A DNA stretch of 12,238 bases from Firmicutes bacterium UBA1535 (GCA_002323775.1 DCPV01000018.1:1-12238); one strand, 5' to 3'; shown: positions 1 to 6,457, counted from the first letter of the stretch. The notes: generated by a model from the letters alone, not told the origin. Made by a program: numbers and translations.

Positions 1-93
1 AGTGTTGCAAAGTTTATTTTCAATTTTATTTTGACAGCTAATACATGTCATACCTGCGATACGCAATTGTACTTTCTTTATAGATAGTTCCAC
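1..93 (-). CDS. Heavy-metal-associated (HMA) domain protein, N-terminal fragment
   Basis: The reverse strand reads 31 codons from a GTG at 93 to the window edge with no stop. The GTG is preceded by GGGAGG (101-106) at good spacing. Residues 14-20 are GMTCISC, the soft-metal-binding GMTCxxC signature of HMA domains, followed by QNKIENKL, as in the first helix of that fold. HMA domains bind Cu(I) or similar ions in chaperones, P-type ATPases and clostridial proteins that fuse HMA to a UreH/TauE-type membrane domain. The QNKIE wording resembles the last group to me, but the body of the protein is outside the window, so the full product is unknown. The start choice is good; an in-frame ATG at residue 15 would cut into the domain and is rejected. 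Confidence 0.8.
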   Translation of the reverse strand, partial: MELSIKKVQLRIAGMTCISCQNKIENKLCNT

Positions 94-131
94 GCTGTAT
101 CCTCCCTAATATTTTGCTTTTTTATGTTCTC

Positions 132-137
132 ATTATA
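132..137 (-). promoter_or_regulatory. Possible -10 box for the HMA gene
   Basis: The reverse strand reads TATAAT here, about 26 nt upstream of the GGGAGG ribosome binding site. No convincing -35 box sits 16-18 nt further upstream, so this is a weak call in AT-rich DNA. Confidence 0.3.
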
Positions 138-293
138 TTTCGTAAATTTGTAGAAATTATGTGCTTATATGAATTTTATTAAAATTCTTTGCAAAATATA
201 AAAATATGTTTAATTATTATTTTATCTATGAAATTCACTTTATACTTTATATGTGTATATTTCTAAAAATTCCTTTTGATTTGGTATATTTTG

Positions 294-302
294 TGATAAA
301 AT
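294..302 (+). promoter_or_regulatory. Possible extended -10 promoter for the phosphotransferase gene
   Basis: TGaTAAAAT is an extended -10 element about 80 nt before the 382 start. A TTGATT at 276-281 is only 15 nt away, so the -35 is poor. Between it and the gene, ATAAAC-AGTA-GTTTAT (343-358) can form a 6-bp hairpin just ahead of the ribosome binding site (GAAAGGAG, 364-371). The rest of 94-381 shows nothing else I can name. Confidence 0.3.
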
Positions 303-381
303 GTCCAAGTAAAGTGCATCCACTGCAAAGTTATTTATATCGATAAACAGTAGTTTATATATTGAAAGGAGAATAATTGCA

Positions 382-1335
382 ATGTCTGATTATATCAAAG
401 AAGCATTATCATTATATGGGATTACAAATGCTGAGACTACACTCTTGAGGCATAACGAAAATCTTACTTACCGTATTGATTCTGAGGAAAAATCTTTTTG
501 TCTGCGTATGAAAAATCCAGTCTCTGGATTTGACTTATCAGTTTTTAATGATGATTCTGGAACATTTCTGCGAGGCGAACTTGAGCTTATACGTGCATTA
601 AAGGACAAAACAGATATTCCTGTTCAAATGCCTATAGAAACACTTACAGGTGATGTGCTTGCGAGGCTTTCGGACGGAACACTGGTAAGTTTACTTAGCT
701 GGATTGACGGTGTACCATTAAACAAAGAGGAACGAACTGAGCAAATGCTCATTTCTGTTGGACAAACTTTTGCAAAACTTAGAACCACTGCGGAAAGCAG
801 TCCTAATTTAAGTACTTTTTCAAGATTTTCTTATAATCAAGAACTGGTTGAAAGACTTATTGTTAAGGCTAATCAAGGTGTCGAATATCTCTCACAAGAA
901 TCCATACAAAGTATTACAAGGGCATTGAACACTGTATCCTCTATTATGGATGAAATGGATAGTAGAGAAGAAAAATTAATTGCTCACGCTGACCCAGGTT
1001 TTGGCAACATGATTTGGACAGGAAAAGGTGTAGGATTAATTGATTGGTCACTTGCTGGGTACGCACATTCTTATATGGACCTTGGAGGTCTCATGGGAGC
1101 AACGTCAAATCGTGATGAACAAAAGCTTTTACTAAGTGGATGGGAAAGTATTCGTGGGAAAATAAACCGTAGATATTTAGATGCTTATTTTGCCCTTGCC
1201 CTTTTGCTTTTTGTCTGCTGCCAATATAGCCGATCCAAAGAATGGGATGAATGGTTTCCGGCAGCGCTTAAAAGGTGGCAAGATACAATCTTTGATCCAT
1301 TATCATCAGGGTGTATAATACCTTGTATTTTGTAA
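382..1335 (+). CDS. APH-fold phosphotransferase family protein
   Basis: This 317-residue protein belongs to the aminoglycoside phosphotransferase/choline kinase-like superfamily. The catalytic loop is HADPGFGN (residues 202-209; Asp204 is the likely base and Asn209 the metal ligand), followed by GLIDWSLAG (218-226) with the metal-binding Asp221 of the DFG-equivalent. Length and layout fit APH-type or homoserine-kinase-II-like small-molecule kinases of the cytosol. The N-terminal lobe (about 1-105) is divergent: LTYRIDSEEKSFCLRM (28-43) is the ATP-lobe strand pair. The substrate cannot be told from sequence; family members act on aminoglycosides, macrolides, choline, homoserine or sugars. The start ATG follows GAAAGGAG with 10 nt spacing. 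It is a single-gene unit, convergent with the Imm-5-like gene. It shares a fold with the kinase at 2103-3005 but the two look only distantly related. Confidence 0.8.
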   Translation: MSDYIKEALSLYGITNAETTLLRHNENLTYRIDSEEKSFCLRMKNPVSGFDLSVFNDDSGTFLRGELELIRALKDKTDIPVQMPIETLTGDVLARLSDGTLVSLLSWIDGVPLNKEERTEQMLISVGQTFAKLRTTAESSPNLSTFSRFSYNQELVERLIVKANQGVEYLSQESIQSITRALNTVSSIMDEMDSREEKLIAHADPGFGNMIWTGKGVGLIDWSLAGYAHSYMDLGGLMGATSNRDEQKLLLSGWESIRGKINRRYLDAYFALALLLFVCCQYSRSKEWDEWFPAALKRWQDTIFDPLSSGCIIPCIL

Positions 1336-1400
1336 CATATGGTGAAATTATACTAATAAATTTCAATTTTTTAGTATCTTTATAAATTGAATATTACATA

Positions 1401-1445
1401 AAAAGCAGAGCAGTCAATAATCTTTGACTGCTCCGCTTTTTTTAT
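1401..1445. terminator. Bidirectional terminator overlapping the end of the Imm-5-like gene
   Basis: Arms 1401-1417 and 1424-1440 pair over 17 positions with one A/C mismatch around a 6-nt loop, flanked by A-tract on the left and T-tract on the right. It can therefore stop the 382-1335 gene on the plus strand and the 2010-1414 gene on the minus strand. The minus-strand stop codon (1414-1416) lies inside the left arm, so the stem also encodes the last residues of that protein. Confidence 0.88.
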
Positions 1446-2010
1446 TAAGCAATTTTTCCTTATTGGGTCTATTGTCGTCCATTAAGAAACTTGCCCATTC
1501 AAAATCAAGCTTATCGATGTTTTCTTGCCAATATATGAGTCGCTGACAGTAGTAATTGATTTTTTCATGAATTCGCTTCTGATACTCATCTTTTTCAAAC
1601 CTTAAAACAAGTGATGTCAGCTCATAAAATGGAAGCCCTAAGGCATGAGTTTCAACATGCACAGTAGCACCAGCATGACCAACTGCATGGCACAATGCAC
1701 CATATATACTATCGTCAATTTCTTTCGCAACAGCATGAGCATCCAAAATAGCCCGTTTAGCAGCAGGCATCTTGATTTTACCTCTCGCCCAAGCTTCACA
1801 AAGCTCAAGTGCCATTCTTGGGCGTAACTCATGTGGATATTTTTCTTCAAATTGTGCAAGAGGAACCTTAGCACAATCCAATGCCCACATAACGAGTGTA
1901 CGATGTTTTTGTTGTTCTATCATCATTTTAAGCTCCTGTAAACATTCGCTGTCACGAGAAAATAATATTTTATTCTTTTTCTTTAATTTCTGTTCAACAT
2001 CAGAAAACAT
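1414..2010 (-). CDS. Putative immunity protein, Imm-5-like helical domain
   Basis: I place the start at the ATG at 2010 because AAAGGAGG precedes it at ideal spacing. The frame stays open upstream to a TTG at 2106 that overlaps the previous stop, but that would add 32 low-complexity hydrophobic residues with no ribosome binding site. The 198-residue product is mostly helical. The core (about 35-125) has the pattern ALDCAKVPLAQFEEKYP, RPRMALELCEAWARGK, AAKRAILDAHAVAKE and CHAVGHAGATVHVETHALG, which I recognise as the Imm-5-like 'putative immunity protein' family. That label came from toxin-immunity genomics; a biochemical function is not established. No toxin gene lies nearby. It sits 92 nt behind the APH-like kinase on the same strand and probably shares its transcript. 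Confidence 0.72.
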   Translation of the reverse strand: MFSDVEQKLKKKNKILFSRDSECLQELKMMIEQQKHRTLVMWALDCAKVPLAQFEEKYPHELRPRMALELCEAWARGKIKMPAAKRAILDAHAVAKEIDDSIYGALCHAVGHAGATVHVETHALGLPFYELTSLVLRFEKDEYQKRIHEKINYYCQRLIYWQENIDKLDFEWASFLMDDNRPNKEKLLNKKSGAVKDY

Positions 2011-2102
2011 GATATGTACCTCCTTTAAAAGCTCCAATATCAAAATTGTTATTATTAAATGGTATTTAGTGAATACTACCGCAAAATAACTAGTTATATC
2101 AA

Positions 2103-3005
2103 TCAACCGTTCATTATAGCTTCTGCATAAATAACACCTTCCATATCAGGTGCTTCACCACTTTCAACATTCCAACAATTTGCCATTGTTGTTTCAATGA
2201 AAATACACTTTTTCAATATATCTATCGGAACATTAAGACTTTTCTCAAAATATTCTGTAATAATTTCTATGTGTTTACGATAATCTTCAAATGATATTTT
2301 ATCATTATCATGGAATTCATTAATAATAAACCGTGCAATATCAAATATCGGGTCACCAATAACTCCTTTTGGGTCAATAATTCTGTATTCATTATTATTT
2401 CCAAGCAGAATATTATCGTGATGAAAATCTCCGTGTAACAACAAATTTTTACAATATATTTCACACAATGAAGAACATATATCTTTGGCTTTTTTCATAA
2501 ATGAATATAGCTCCTTGTAATCTTCTTGCTTGCTCATGTAGTCTGTAATTCTAGTTACCCACCCTAAATATGTAGGATAAACTTTAGGATTATCAGACAC
2601 AATATGTAAATTGTTAAACAAGTGTGAAAAAACAAAAAGCCTTTTTTCAATTAATTTTTCATCACGTAATCGTATACCTGGTTCTATAAGTTCCTCAAGA
2701 ATAACTCCATTATCTATATCAGCATCAAAAACATTGCAAAATAGCTTACCATTGTATTCACGTAATGTATTAAATTCTGTACAAACTTCCCTGCATGGAT
2801 TAGTTATTTTGAGTATTGCATTCCCAAATTGTTGAGAATGACATATAAAAATGCAATTTACAGAATAATAATCAACTAATTGCAATATTTTCAAATCCCA
2901 TTTAGTTGAATATATCTCAATATCTTTTAAAACTTTCTCGAAAAATGCTTGTCCAAAATGTTCAATTATTTTCTGCGATTCTTCTTGACTAAAATTATAA
3001 ATCAT
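2103..3005 (-). CDS. APH(6)/streptomycin-kinase-like phosphotransferase
   Basis: This 300-residue cytosolic kinase carries the full APH motif set: AILKI with a lysine for ATP (63-67), Glu77 in EFNTL, the catalytic loop HGDFHHDNIL (191-200; Asp193, Asn198), and RIIDPKGVIGDPIFDIARF (208-226) with the metal-binding Asp210. The DPKG...GDPxFD block is characteristic of the APH(6)/hydroxyurea phosphotransferase group (Pfam APH_6_hur), whose known members phosphorylate streptomycin. Chromosomal clostridial relatives usually have no proven resistance role, so resistance is inference only. The ATG at 3005 is the first in-frame start after an upstream stop. Its nearest purine-rich motif (GAAAGGA) lies unusually far upstream, and a start-stop ATGTGA lies between, so translation may be modest. 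It has its own TATAAT promoter and leads into the Imm-5-like gene. Confidence 0.8.
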   Translation of the reverse strand: MIYNFSQEESQKIIEHFGQAFFEKVLKDIEIYSTKWDLKILQLVDYYSVNCIFICHSQQFGNAILKITNPCREVCTEFNTLREYNGKLFCNVFDADIDNGVILEELIEPGIRLRDEKLIEKRLFVFSHLFNNLHIVSDNPKVYPTYLGWVTRITDYMSKQEDYKELYSFMKKAKDICSSLCEIYCKNLLLHGDFHHDNILLGNNNEYRIIDPKGVIGDPIFDIARFIINEFHDNDKISFEDYRKHIEIITEYFEKSLNVPIDILKKCIFIETTMANCWNVESGEAPDMEGVIYAEAIMNG

Positions 3006-3055
3006 AATTCTTATTCACATTTATCCTTTCTCAAAAAATTTATATTTTATTCCCT

Positions 3056-3083
3056 ATTATAGCAAAACACTGCCATAAATCAA
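3056..3083 (-). promoter_or_regulatory. Promoter of the APH(6)-like kinase unit
   Basis: On the reverse strand TTGATT (3083-3078), a 16-nt spacer and TATAAT (3061-3056) preceded by TGC form an extended -10 promoter about 50 nt ahead of the gene. An imperfect inverted repeat (3066-3105, arms starting AACACT and ending AGTGTT) covers the spacer and the -35 box and could be an operator. Confidence 0.65.
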
Positions 3084-3105
3084 CGCAAGATTTTATGATA
3101 GTGTT
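3066..3105. repeat. Imperfect inverted repeat over the kinase promoter
   Basis: The left arm AACACTgcCATAAATC matches the reverse complement of the right arm, GATTTTATGatAGTGTT, apart from two mismatches and one extra base. It overlaps the -35 box and spacer of the kinase promoter. No T-tract follows on either strand, which argues for an operator rather than a terminator. Confidence 0.45.
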
Positions 3106-3320
3106 CAATAAAATAAAAGAAATCTAATGACATTGTGCTGTATTTGTAATATTGATATCTTTTTGTCTTGGTAAAGAATTTAAACTACAACTCTATATTA
3201 TTACATAATAAATATTTCTATAAGTGTTATAAACAAATAATTTATGAAATAATTATAACAAACATTATTATTGTATTCAATAAAAATATAGTTTATTTTC
3301 AATATCTATCTAATTATGTA
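3106..3320. other. AT-rich intergenic stretch, no gene seen
   Basis: Together with 3006-3105 and 3321-3355 this makes a gap of about 350 bases between the kinase start and the Cys-rich peptide. This part is extremely AT-rich. A 63-codon plus-strand open frame crosses it, but it starts at TTG without a ribosome binding site and has the Ile/Asn/Tyr/Lys composition expected of translated AT-rich DNA, so I do not call it a gene. Confidence 0.6.
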
Positions 3321-3350
3321 GCAGGTGGAAATTCCACCTGCTTTATTAGT
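3321..3350. terminator. Hairpin terminator behind the Cys-rich peptide gene
   Basis: GCAGGTGG (3321-3328) and CCACCTGC (3334-3341) form a strong 8-bp stem with a 5-nt AAATT loop whose bases can extend the pairing. It begins 14 nt after the peptide's stop codon. The T-rich side (TTTATTAG) is on the plus strand, while the minus-strand exit is only moderately U-rich. As a terminator for the peptide it is therefore strong in stem but weak in tail. Confidence 0.6.
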
Positions 3351-3355
3351 TTATA

Positions 3356-3475
3356 TTAACATCTAGGACAGTTTGAATTGCAACAAGTGCAAAACCAGCA
3401 TCCACATCGTGAACAACATCTATGCCAAGTAAATCTACAGCATCGTCTACAAAATCTTAAACGACAACAACTCAT
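3356..3475 (-). CDS. Cysteine-rich 39-residue micropeptide
   Basis: The reverse strand has ATG at 3475, with AAAGGAG upstream at good spacing, and 39 codons ending in TAA. The peptide has 14 cysteines (positions 3, 4, 9, 12, 13, 20, 21, 24, 26, 29, 31, 32, 36, 39), eight arginines, two tryptophans and no acidic residue or lysine. Four CC doublets are spaced 8-11 residues apart (CCRLRF, CCRFTW, CCSRCG, CCNSNC), suggesting repeat growth of one short unit. There is no signal peptide or leader, and no maturase or transporter of RiPP type in the window. I do not recognise the family. Possible roles are metal binding, a disulfide-crosslinked spore-coat component, or a sensor of cysteine supply. Its neighbours are the LysR gene 139 nt upstream on the same strand and a hairpin just downstream. 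The opposite-strand frame here is Gln/His-rich and lacks a ribosome binding site, as expected for the antisense of Cys codons. Confidence 0.72.
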   Translation of the reverse strand: MSCCRLRFCRRCCRFTWHRCCSRCGCWFCTCCNSNCPRC

Positions 3476-3508
3476 AATATCACTCCTTTTTTTCACATTA
3501 AGTGTTAT

Positions 3509-3514
3509 ATTATA
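3509..3514 (-). promoter_or_regulatory. Possible -10 box for the Cys-rich peptide
   Basis: The reverse strand reads TATAAT 34 nt before the ATG, within an alternating AT run, but has no recognisable -35 box. I looked for sporulation sigma-E, sigma-G and sigma-K patterns and found only partial matches, so control is unresolved. Read-through from the LysR gene is also possible, since no terminator is evident after its stop. Confidence 0.3.
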
Positions 3515-3614
3515 TATATTCATGTCGATTTATTTGGATACTATTATTGTCCATGCGTTCAATTTTAGCTTAGCTTGTTAAATCAAAATAAAAAAGATAA
3601 ATACAGCAACAATT

Positions 3615-4502
3615 TCATACACTAAGCTCTTTAAATATTTTAAACCAAGATAAAAACTCATCAGTATGTATGCTATTTTTGAGAAAAACAAAATTGAATT
3701 CTCTATGGATATCATTTCCATTTATATTTAATTTACTAAGCCTGCCTTCTGAAATTTCCTTTACTACGGCCGCTTTGTACAGAAATGTTATACCTAGCCC
3801 ATCCTCAACTAGCTTTTTAATAACCGCCATATTACCTATTTCAGTTATGTTAGAAAAACTGTTGATGGAAAGATTGTGCTGTTGTAGCTGATGTTCGAGT
3901 ATTTCACGTGTTCCAGAACCTTTTTCCCTTAAAATCAAGCGACTTTTTATAATATCCTGAAAACTTAATTCTTTTCCAACAAATTGTGAATCAGGTCTGC
4001 AAACCGCAATAAATGGCTCTGGTACAAACAATTCGGAATGATAAACGGTCTTATCAAAGAACCCTTCAATTAATGCGAATTGAATTTCTCCGTCATCAAG
4101 CTTTGTAAGTAAGTGTTGTGTATTATCAACAATCATTCGAATTGGAGTATCAGGTTCTTTCTTAATTAATGCCTCCAAAATATTTGGCATTACATATTCT
4201 CCTATTGTTAGAGTAGCTCCGAAATTGATAGGATGATTTTTAAGGTTTTTTCTGCGAAGCAATGTTGTCATATATTCACTGTCAGCTGAAACAGTTGTGA
4301 TAAATTTATGTAACTGTTCCCCATGTTCAGTAAGTAAAAGCTGCTTATCCTTATAGATAAATAAGCGATGTCCATAATACTCCTCGAGAGCTTTAATATG
4401 CTGGCTTATAGCAGGCTGGGTTAAGTGCAATATCTGTGCTGTTTTTGTATAACTTCGAATTTGGCAGAGTGTCAAAAATGTCTCATGTCTAAAATCTAAC
4501 AT
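3615..4502 (-). CDS. LysR-family transcriptional regulator, divergent from yeiH
   Basis: The 295-residue protein has the standard LysR layout. An N-terminal winged helix-turn-helix spans about 4-62, with SYTKTAQILHLTQPAISQHI (17-36) as the HTH. A linker helix follows, and the two-part effector-binding domain covers about 90-290 (from NFGATLTIGEYVMPNI, through FALIEGF and VPEPFIAVCRPDS, to LILREKGSGTREILE). GAGGAGA precedes the ATG at good spacing. The gene is divergent from the YeiH-type transporter, the same pairing as E. coli yeiE-yeiH, so it most likely activates the transporter in response to a small sulfur or organic ligand and represses itself. The ligand is inference only. The serine/threonine-rich REKGSGTRE loop is typical of the CysB/CbbR-like anion-binding branch. 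Confidence 0.92.
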   Translation of the reverse strand: MLDFRHETFLTLCQIRSYTKTAQILHLTQPAISQHIKALEEYYGHRLFIYKDKQLLLTEHGEQLHKFITTVSADSEYMTTLLRRKNLKNHPINFGATLTIGEYVMPNILEALIKKEPDTPIRMIVDNTQHLLTKLDDGEIQFALIEGFFDKTVYHSELFVPEPFIAVCRPDSQFVGKELSFQDIIKSRLILREKGSGTREILEHQLQQHNLSINSFSNITEIGNMAVIKKLVEDGLGITFLYKAAVVKEISEGRLSKLNINGNDIHREFNFVFLKNSIHTDEFLSWFKIFKELSV

Positions 4503-4550
4503 ACAATCTCCTCTATAAATTTAACTAATAGTAATATAAAAATCTATAAT

Positions 4551-4579
4551 TTGATTTTATCACATTTGATTGCTATAAT
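4551..4579 (+). promoter_or_regulatory. yeiH promoter
   Basis: TTGATT (4551-4556), a 17-nt spacer and TATAAT (4574-4579) preceded by TGC form a good extended -10 promoter. The expected transcript start is about 35 nt before the ATG. Confidence 0.8.
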
Positions 4580-4582
4580 CAA
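4554..4582 (-). promoter_or_regulatory. lysR promoter overlapping the yeiH promoter
   Basis: On the reverse strand TTGATT (4582-4577), a 17-nt spacer and TAAAAT (4559-4554) face the LysR gene. The two promoters overlap almost fully, so RNA polymerase should not occupy both at once. This supports the usual LysR pattern of self-repression with activation of the target. Confidence 0.5.
4566..4582. promoter_or_regulatory. LysR-type T-N11-A operator palindrome
   Basis: TTGAT, seven bases, then ATCAA is a perfect interrupted palindrome fitting the T-N11-A rule for LysR boxes. It contains the -10 box of the yeiH promoter and the -35 box of the lysR promoter. A box over a -10 would normally repress; the classical activating site should lie further upstream, so this may instead be the site that sets basal repression. 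Confidence 0.55.
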
Positions 4583-4620
4583 CCTAGTTTCAAAATACTT
4601 TAATACAAAGGACATCAATT

Positions 4621-5646
4621 ATGAATATTATCAAAAAGATTTTTCCCGGATTGTTATTTACACTACTAATAGGAGCATTTTCAATGCTTATAAGCGACAT
4701 AATTCCAGGAGACTTGCTAGGCTCCAGCGTTTTAGCCTTACTGTTAGGAATGCTTTTTAACCCTATTATCAAAAAGTTTTCTTTTCTGTCAGACGGAATT
4801 CAATTCACTTCTAAAAGAATTTTAAAGATTGGCATTATTTTAATGGGAGTAACACTTAGTTTTTCTCAAATACTGACAGTGGGTAAATATGCACTGGGAC
4901 TTATGTGCTTTACGCTTTTTACAGCTTTTGGCGGCGGATACCTTTTAGGACGATTATTTAAAGTAAATTGGAAGCTGTCAAGTATGCTTTCAGCCAGCAC
5001 AGCAATATGCGGAGGAACAGCAGTTGCAACATTAGGCCCCGCTATCGAGGCAGAAGATCGAGATATTGCTTATGCTATATCAGCTACCTTTTTATTTGAC
5101 CTGTTGACCGTAATCATATTTCCCTGGCTAGGAAATTTAATGGGACTGACTGATACAAGTTATGGTCTTTGGGTAGGTACAGCAGTAAATGATACTTCTT
5201 CAGTTGTAGCAGCAGGGTATGGATTTTCAGAAGCAGCAGGTAGTTTTGCAGTGATTGTAAAGCTAACACGTACATTGTTCATCGTACCTATTGTGCTGAT
5301 TTTCTCTATTATTCATGCCAGAAAAAAAGTAAAACTTGGACAAAAGCAACCTACAATTCAAATGGAAAAACCAAAGTTAATAAATATCTTTCCGTGGTTC
5401 ATACTAATGTTTATAGCAGTGGTTGCAATAAAAAGCACAGGATTAATTCCAAAACCAGCCGTAACAGGCATATCCATGCTGTCAAAACTCTTTATGGTAA
5501 TGGCATTGGGAGCTATTGGACTCAAAACAAGTTTAAATGAAGTTAAAGGGGTCGGATGGAAACCAATGCTTTTAGGAGTCATGATTGACACCTCTGTAGT
5601 TTTTGTTGCACTTGGTGCACAAGCTTTGTTACAAGCGATAATGTAA
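4621..5646 (+). CDS. yeiH: YeiH-family putative anion/sulfate exporter
   Basis: This 341-residue polytopic membrane protein belongs to the YeiH/UPF0324 family (Pfam Cons_hypoth698). It shows two inverted-looking halves of hydrophobic helices. Family hallmarks are the glycine-rich loop STAICGGTAVATLGP (126-140) and WVGTAVNDTSSVVAAGYG (184-201), which correspond to the broken-helix substrate sites of the related transporter fold. About ten membrane segments are visible, with a polar loop near 235-255. Full length matches the family. Family members are annotated as putative sulfate exporters, but the true substrate is not settled. AAAGGA precedes the ATG. It is a single-gene unit driven by a promoter shared with its LysR regulator and closed by a branched terminator. 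Confidence 0.92.
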   Translation: MNIIKKIFPGLLFTLLIGAFSMLISDIIPGDLLGSSVLALLLGMLFNPIIKKFSFLSDGIQFTSKRILKIGIILMGVTLSFSQILTVGKYALGLMCFTLFTAFGGGYLLGRLFKVNWKLSSMLSASTAICGGTAVATLGPAIEAEDRDIAYAISATFLFDLLTVIIFPWLGNLMGLTDTSYGLWVGTAVNDTSSVVAAGYGFSEAAGSFAVIVKLTRTLFIVPIVLIFSIIHARKKVKLGQKQPTIQMEKPKLINIFPWFILMFIAVVAIKSTGLIPKPAVTGISMLSKLFMVMALGAIGLKTSLNEVKGVGWKPMLLGVMIDTSVVFVALGAQALLQAIM

Positions 5647-5652
5647 CAAAAT

Positions 5653-5712
5653 AACTCCCCTTATCATAAGCAGTTTATCATTTTAACTGTCTACAATAAG
5701 GGGAGTTTATAA
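5653..5712. terminator. Branched bidirectional terminator
   Basis: AACTCCCCTTAT (5653-5664) pairs perfectly with ATAAGGGGAGTT (5696-5707). The 31-nt intervening segment holds a nested hairpin, CAGTT (5671-5675) with AACTG (5685-5689). It lies between the convergent yeiH and membrane-protein genes, 14 nt before the latter's stop codon, so it can serve both. Confidence 0.75.
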
Positions 5713-5721
5713 CTTCATATC

Positions 5722-6417
5722 TTATCTATCAATTACATTCTCTAGTTGTATATTTTTTCTTTCAATTACTAGCCTCTCCGTTGGTGTTATCATGTTTTTC
5801 ACAGCCCACGCAACCATTATTAATAATAAAATGCCAGTTAGAGCTACTACAGGTTTATAGCCTATATATTCCATTATTAAAACTAAAGGATAAAAAATAA
5901 TAGGAACTCGGAAAGAATATTCACCTGATGTTTCCATATAATAAGCAAGCCATGATAAAAAGCCGCCAGCTGCAAGAACTTGAAGCATGTGTTTAAAAGG
6001 AATGCGGATAGATGCTAATAGATTGTTTTTACACTTTTCATATGAAAAATCATTTTTTATGTAACTAAATATCTCGCCAATAAATCTATCCTTTTCTTCT
6101 ATATTTATAAAGGATATTTTTTTACTATTCAATTTATCAGTTTTAAAATGCTTAAAGGCGAGTTTGAGTTTGTCATCACCTTTTACATCTGTGTATATTC
6201 CTGCAATTGAACTAATTTTTATTACCGATACATTGTTTTTCTTATCAATATTTTGCTCTAAATCTTCAATACGAATGTTGCCTTTTGAAATATTTTCAAT
6301 GACTTTTTCTCGTTCAGCTAATTTTAAATTCAAAACAAGAAAATCTGAGTAAAGAACTAATAATTCCTTATTATCCATAACAAAAAATTTTGGGTTTAAT
6401 AACTTGTCTGCTTCCAT
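5722..6417 (-). CDS. Uncharacterised membrane protein with cytosolic N-terminal domain
   Basis: I do not recognise this 231-residue protein. Residues 1-140 are soluble and strand-rich (FFVMDNKELLVLYSDFLVLNLK, VSVIKISSIAGIYTD, KISFINIEEKDRFIGEIFSYI). This beta-rich run followed by a closing helix is reminiscent of bacterial PH-like domains, though that is a guess. Three hydrophobic segments follow at about 145-161, 171-187 and 190-206, then a charged tail. It has no signal peptide and no catalytic motif I can see. AAGGAGA precedes the ATG at ideal spacing and a full-consensus promoter lies upstream, so it is a real, probably well-expressed single gene. A sensor or scaffold role at the membrane would fit the layout but is not supported by any motif. 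Confidence 0.75.
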   Translation of the reverse strand: MEADKLLNPKFFVMDNKELLVLYSDFLVLNLKLAEREKVIENISKGNIRIEDLEQNIDKKNNVSVIKISSIAGIYTDVKGDDKLKLAFKHFKTDKLNSKKISFINIEEKDRFIGEIFSYIKNDFSYEKCKNNLLASIRIPFKHMLQVLAAGGFLSWLAYYMETSGEYSFRVPIIFYPLVLIMEYIGYKPVVALTGILLLIMVAWAVKNMITPTERLVIERKNIQLENVIDR

Positions 6418-6457
6418 CTAATTCTCCTTATGCTTTTTTTCGACATTATTTAATTAA

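Noticed and set aside
1772..2089. Plus-strand 105-codon frame opposite the Imm-5-like gene
   Set aside because: It is an antisense shadow of a gene with a better start, a family match and a terminator; it has no ribosome binding site.
2011..2106. N-terminal extension of the Imm-5-like protein starting at TTG 2106, overlapping the kinase stop
   Set aside because: The 4-nt overlap looks like translational coupling, but the extension is low-complexity hydrophobic sequence and the ATG at 2010 has an ideal AAAGGAGG.
382..3005. The two APH-fold genes as a local duplication
   Set aside because: They share only fold-level motifs; the catalytic loops (HADPGFGN versus HGDFHHDN) and N-lobes differ too much for a recent copy.
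3066..3105. Inverted repeat as a terminator
   Set aside because: No T-tract follows on either strand, and it overlaps a promoter rather than a gene end.
3168..3359. Plus-strand 63-codon frame before the hairpin
   Set aside because: It starts at TTG, has no ribosome binding site, and has the composition of translated AT-rich DNA; the hairpin overlaps its end.
3378..3581. Plus-strand 67-codon frame rich in Gln and His, with a hydrophobic end
   Set aside because: It starts at TTG without a ribosome binding site, and its composition is the antisense image of the Cys-rich minus-strand peptide followed by AT-rich upstream DNA.
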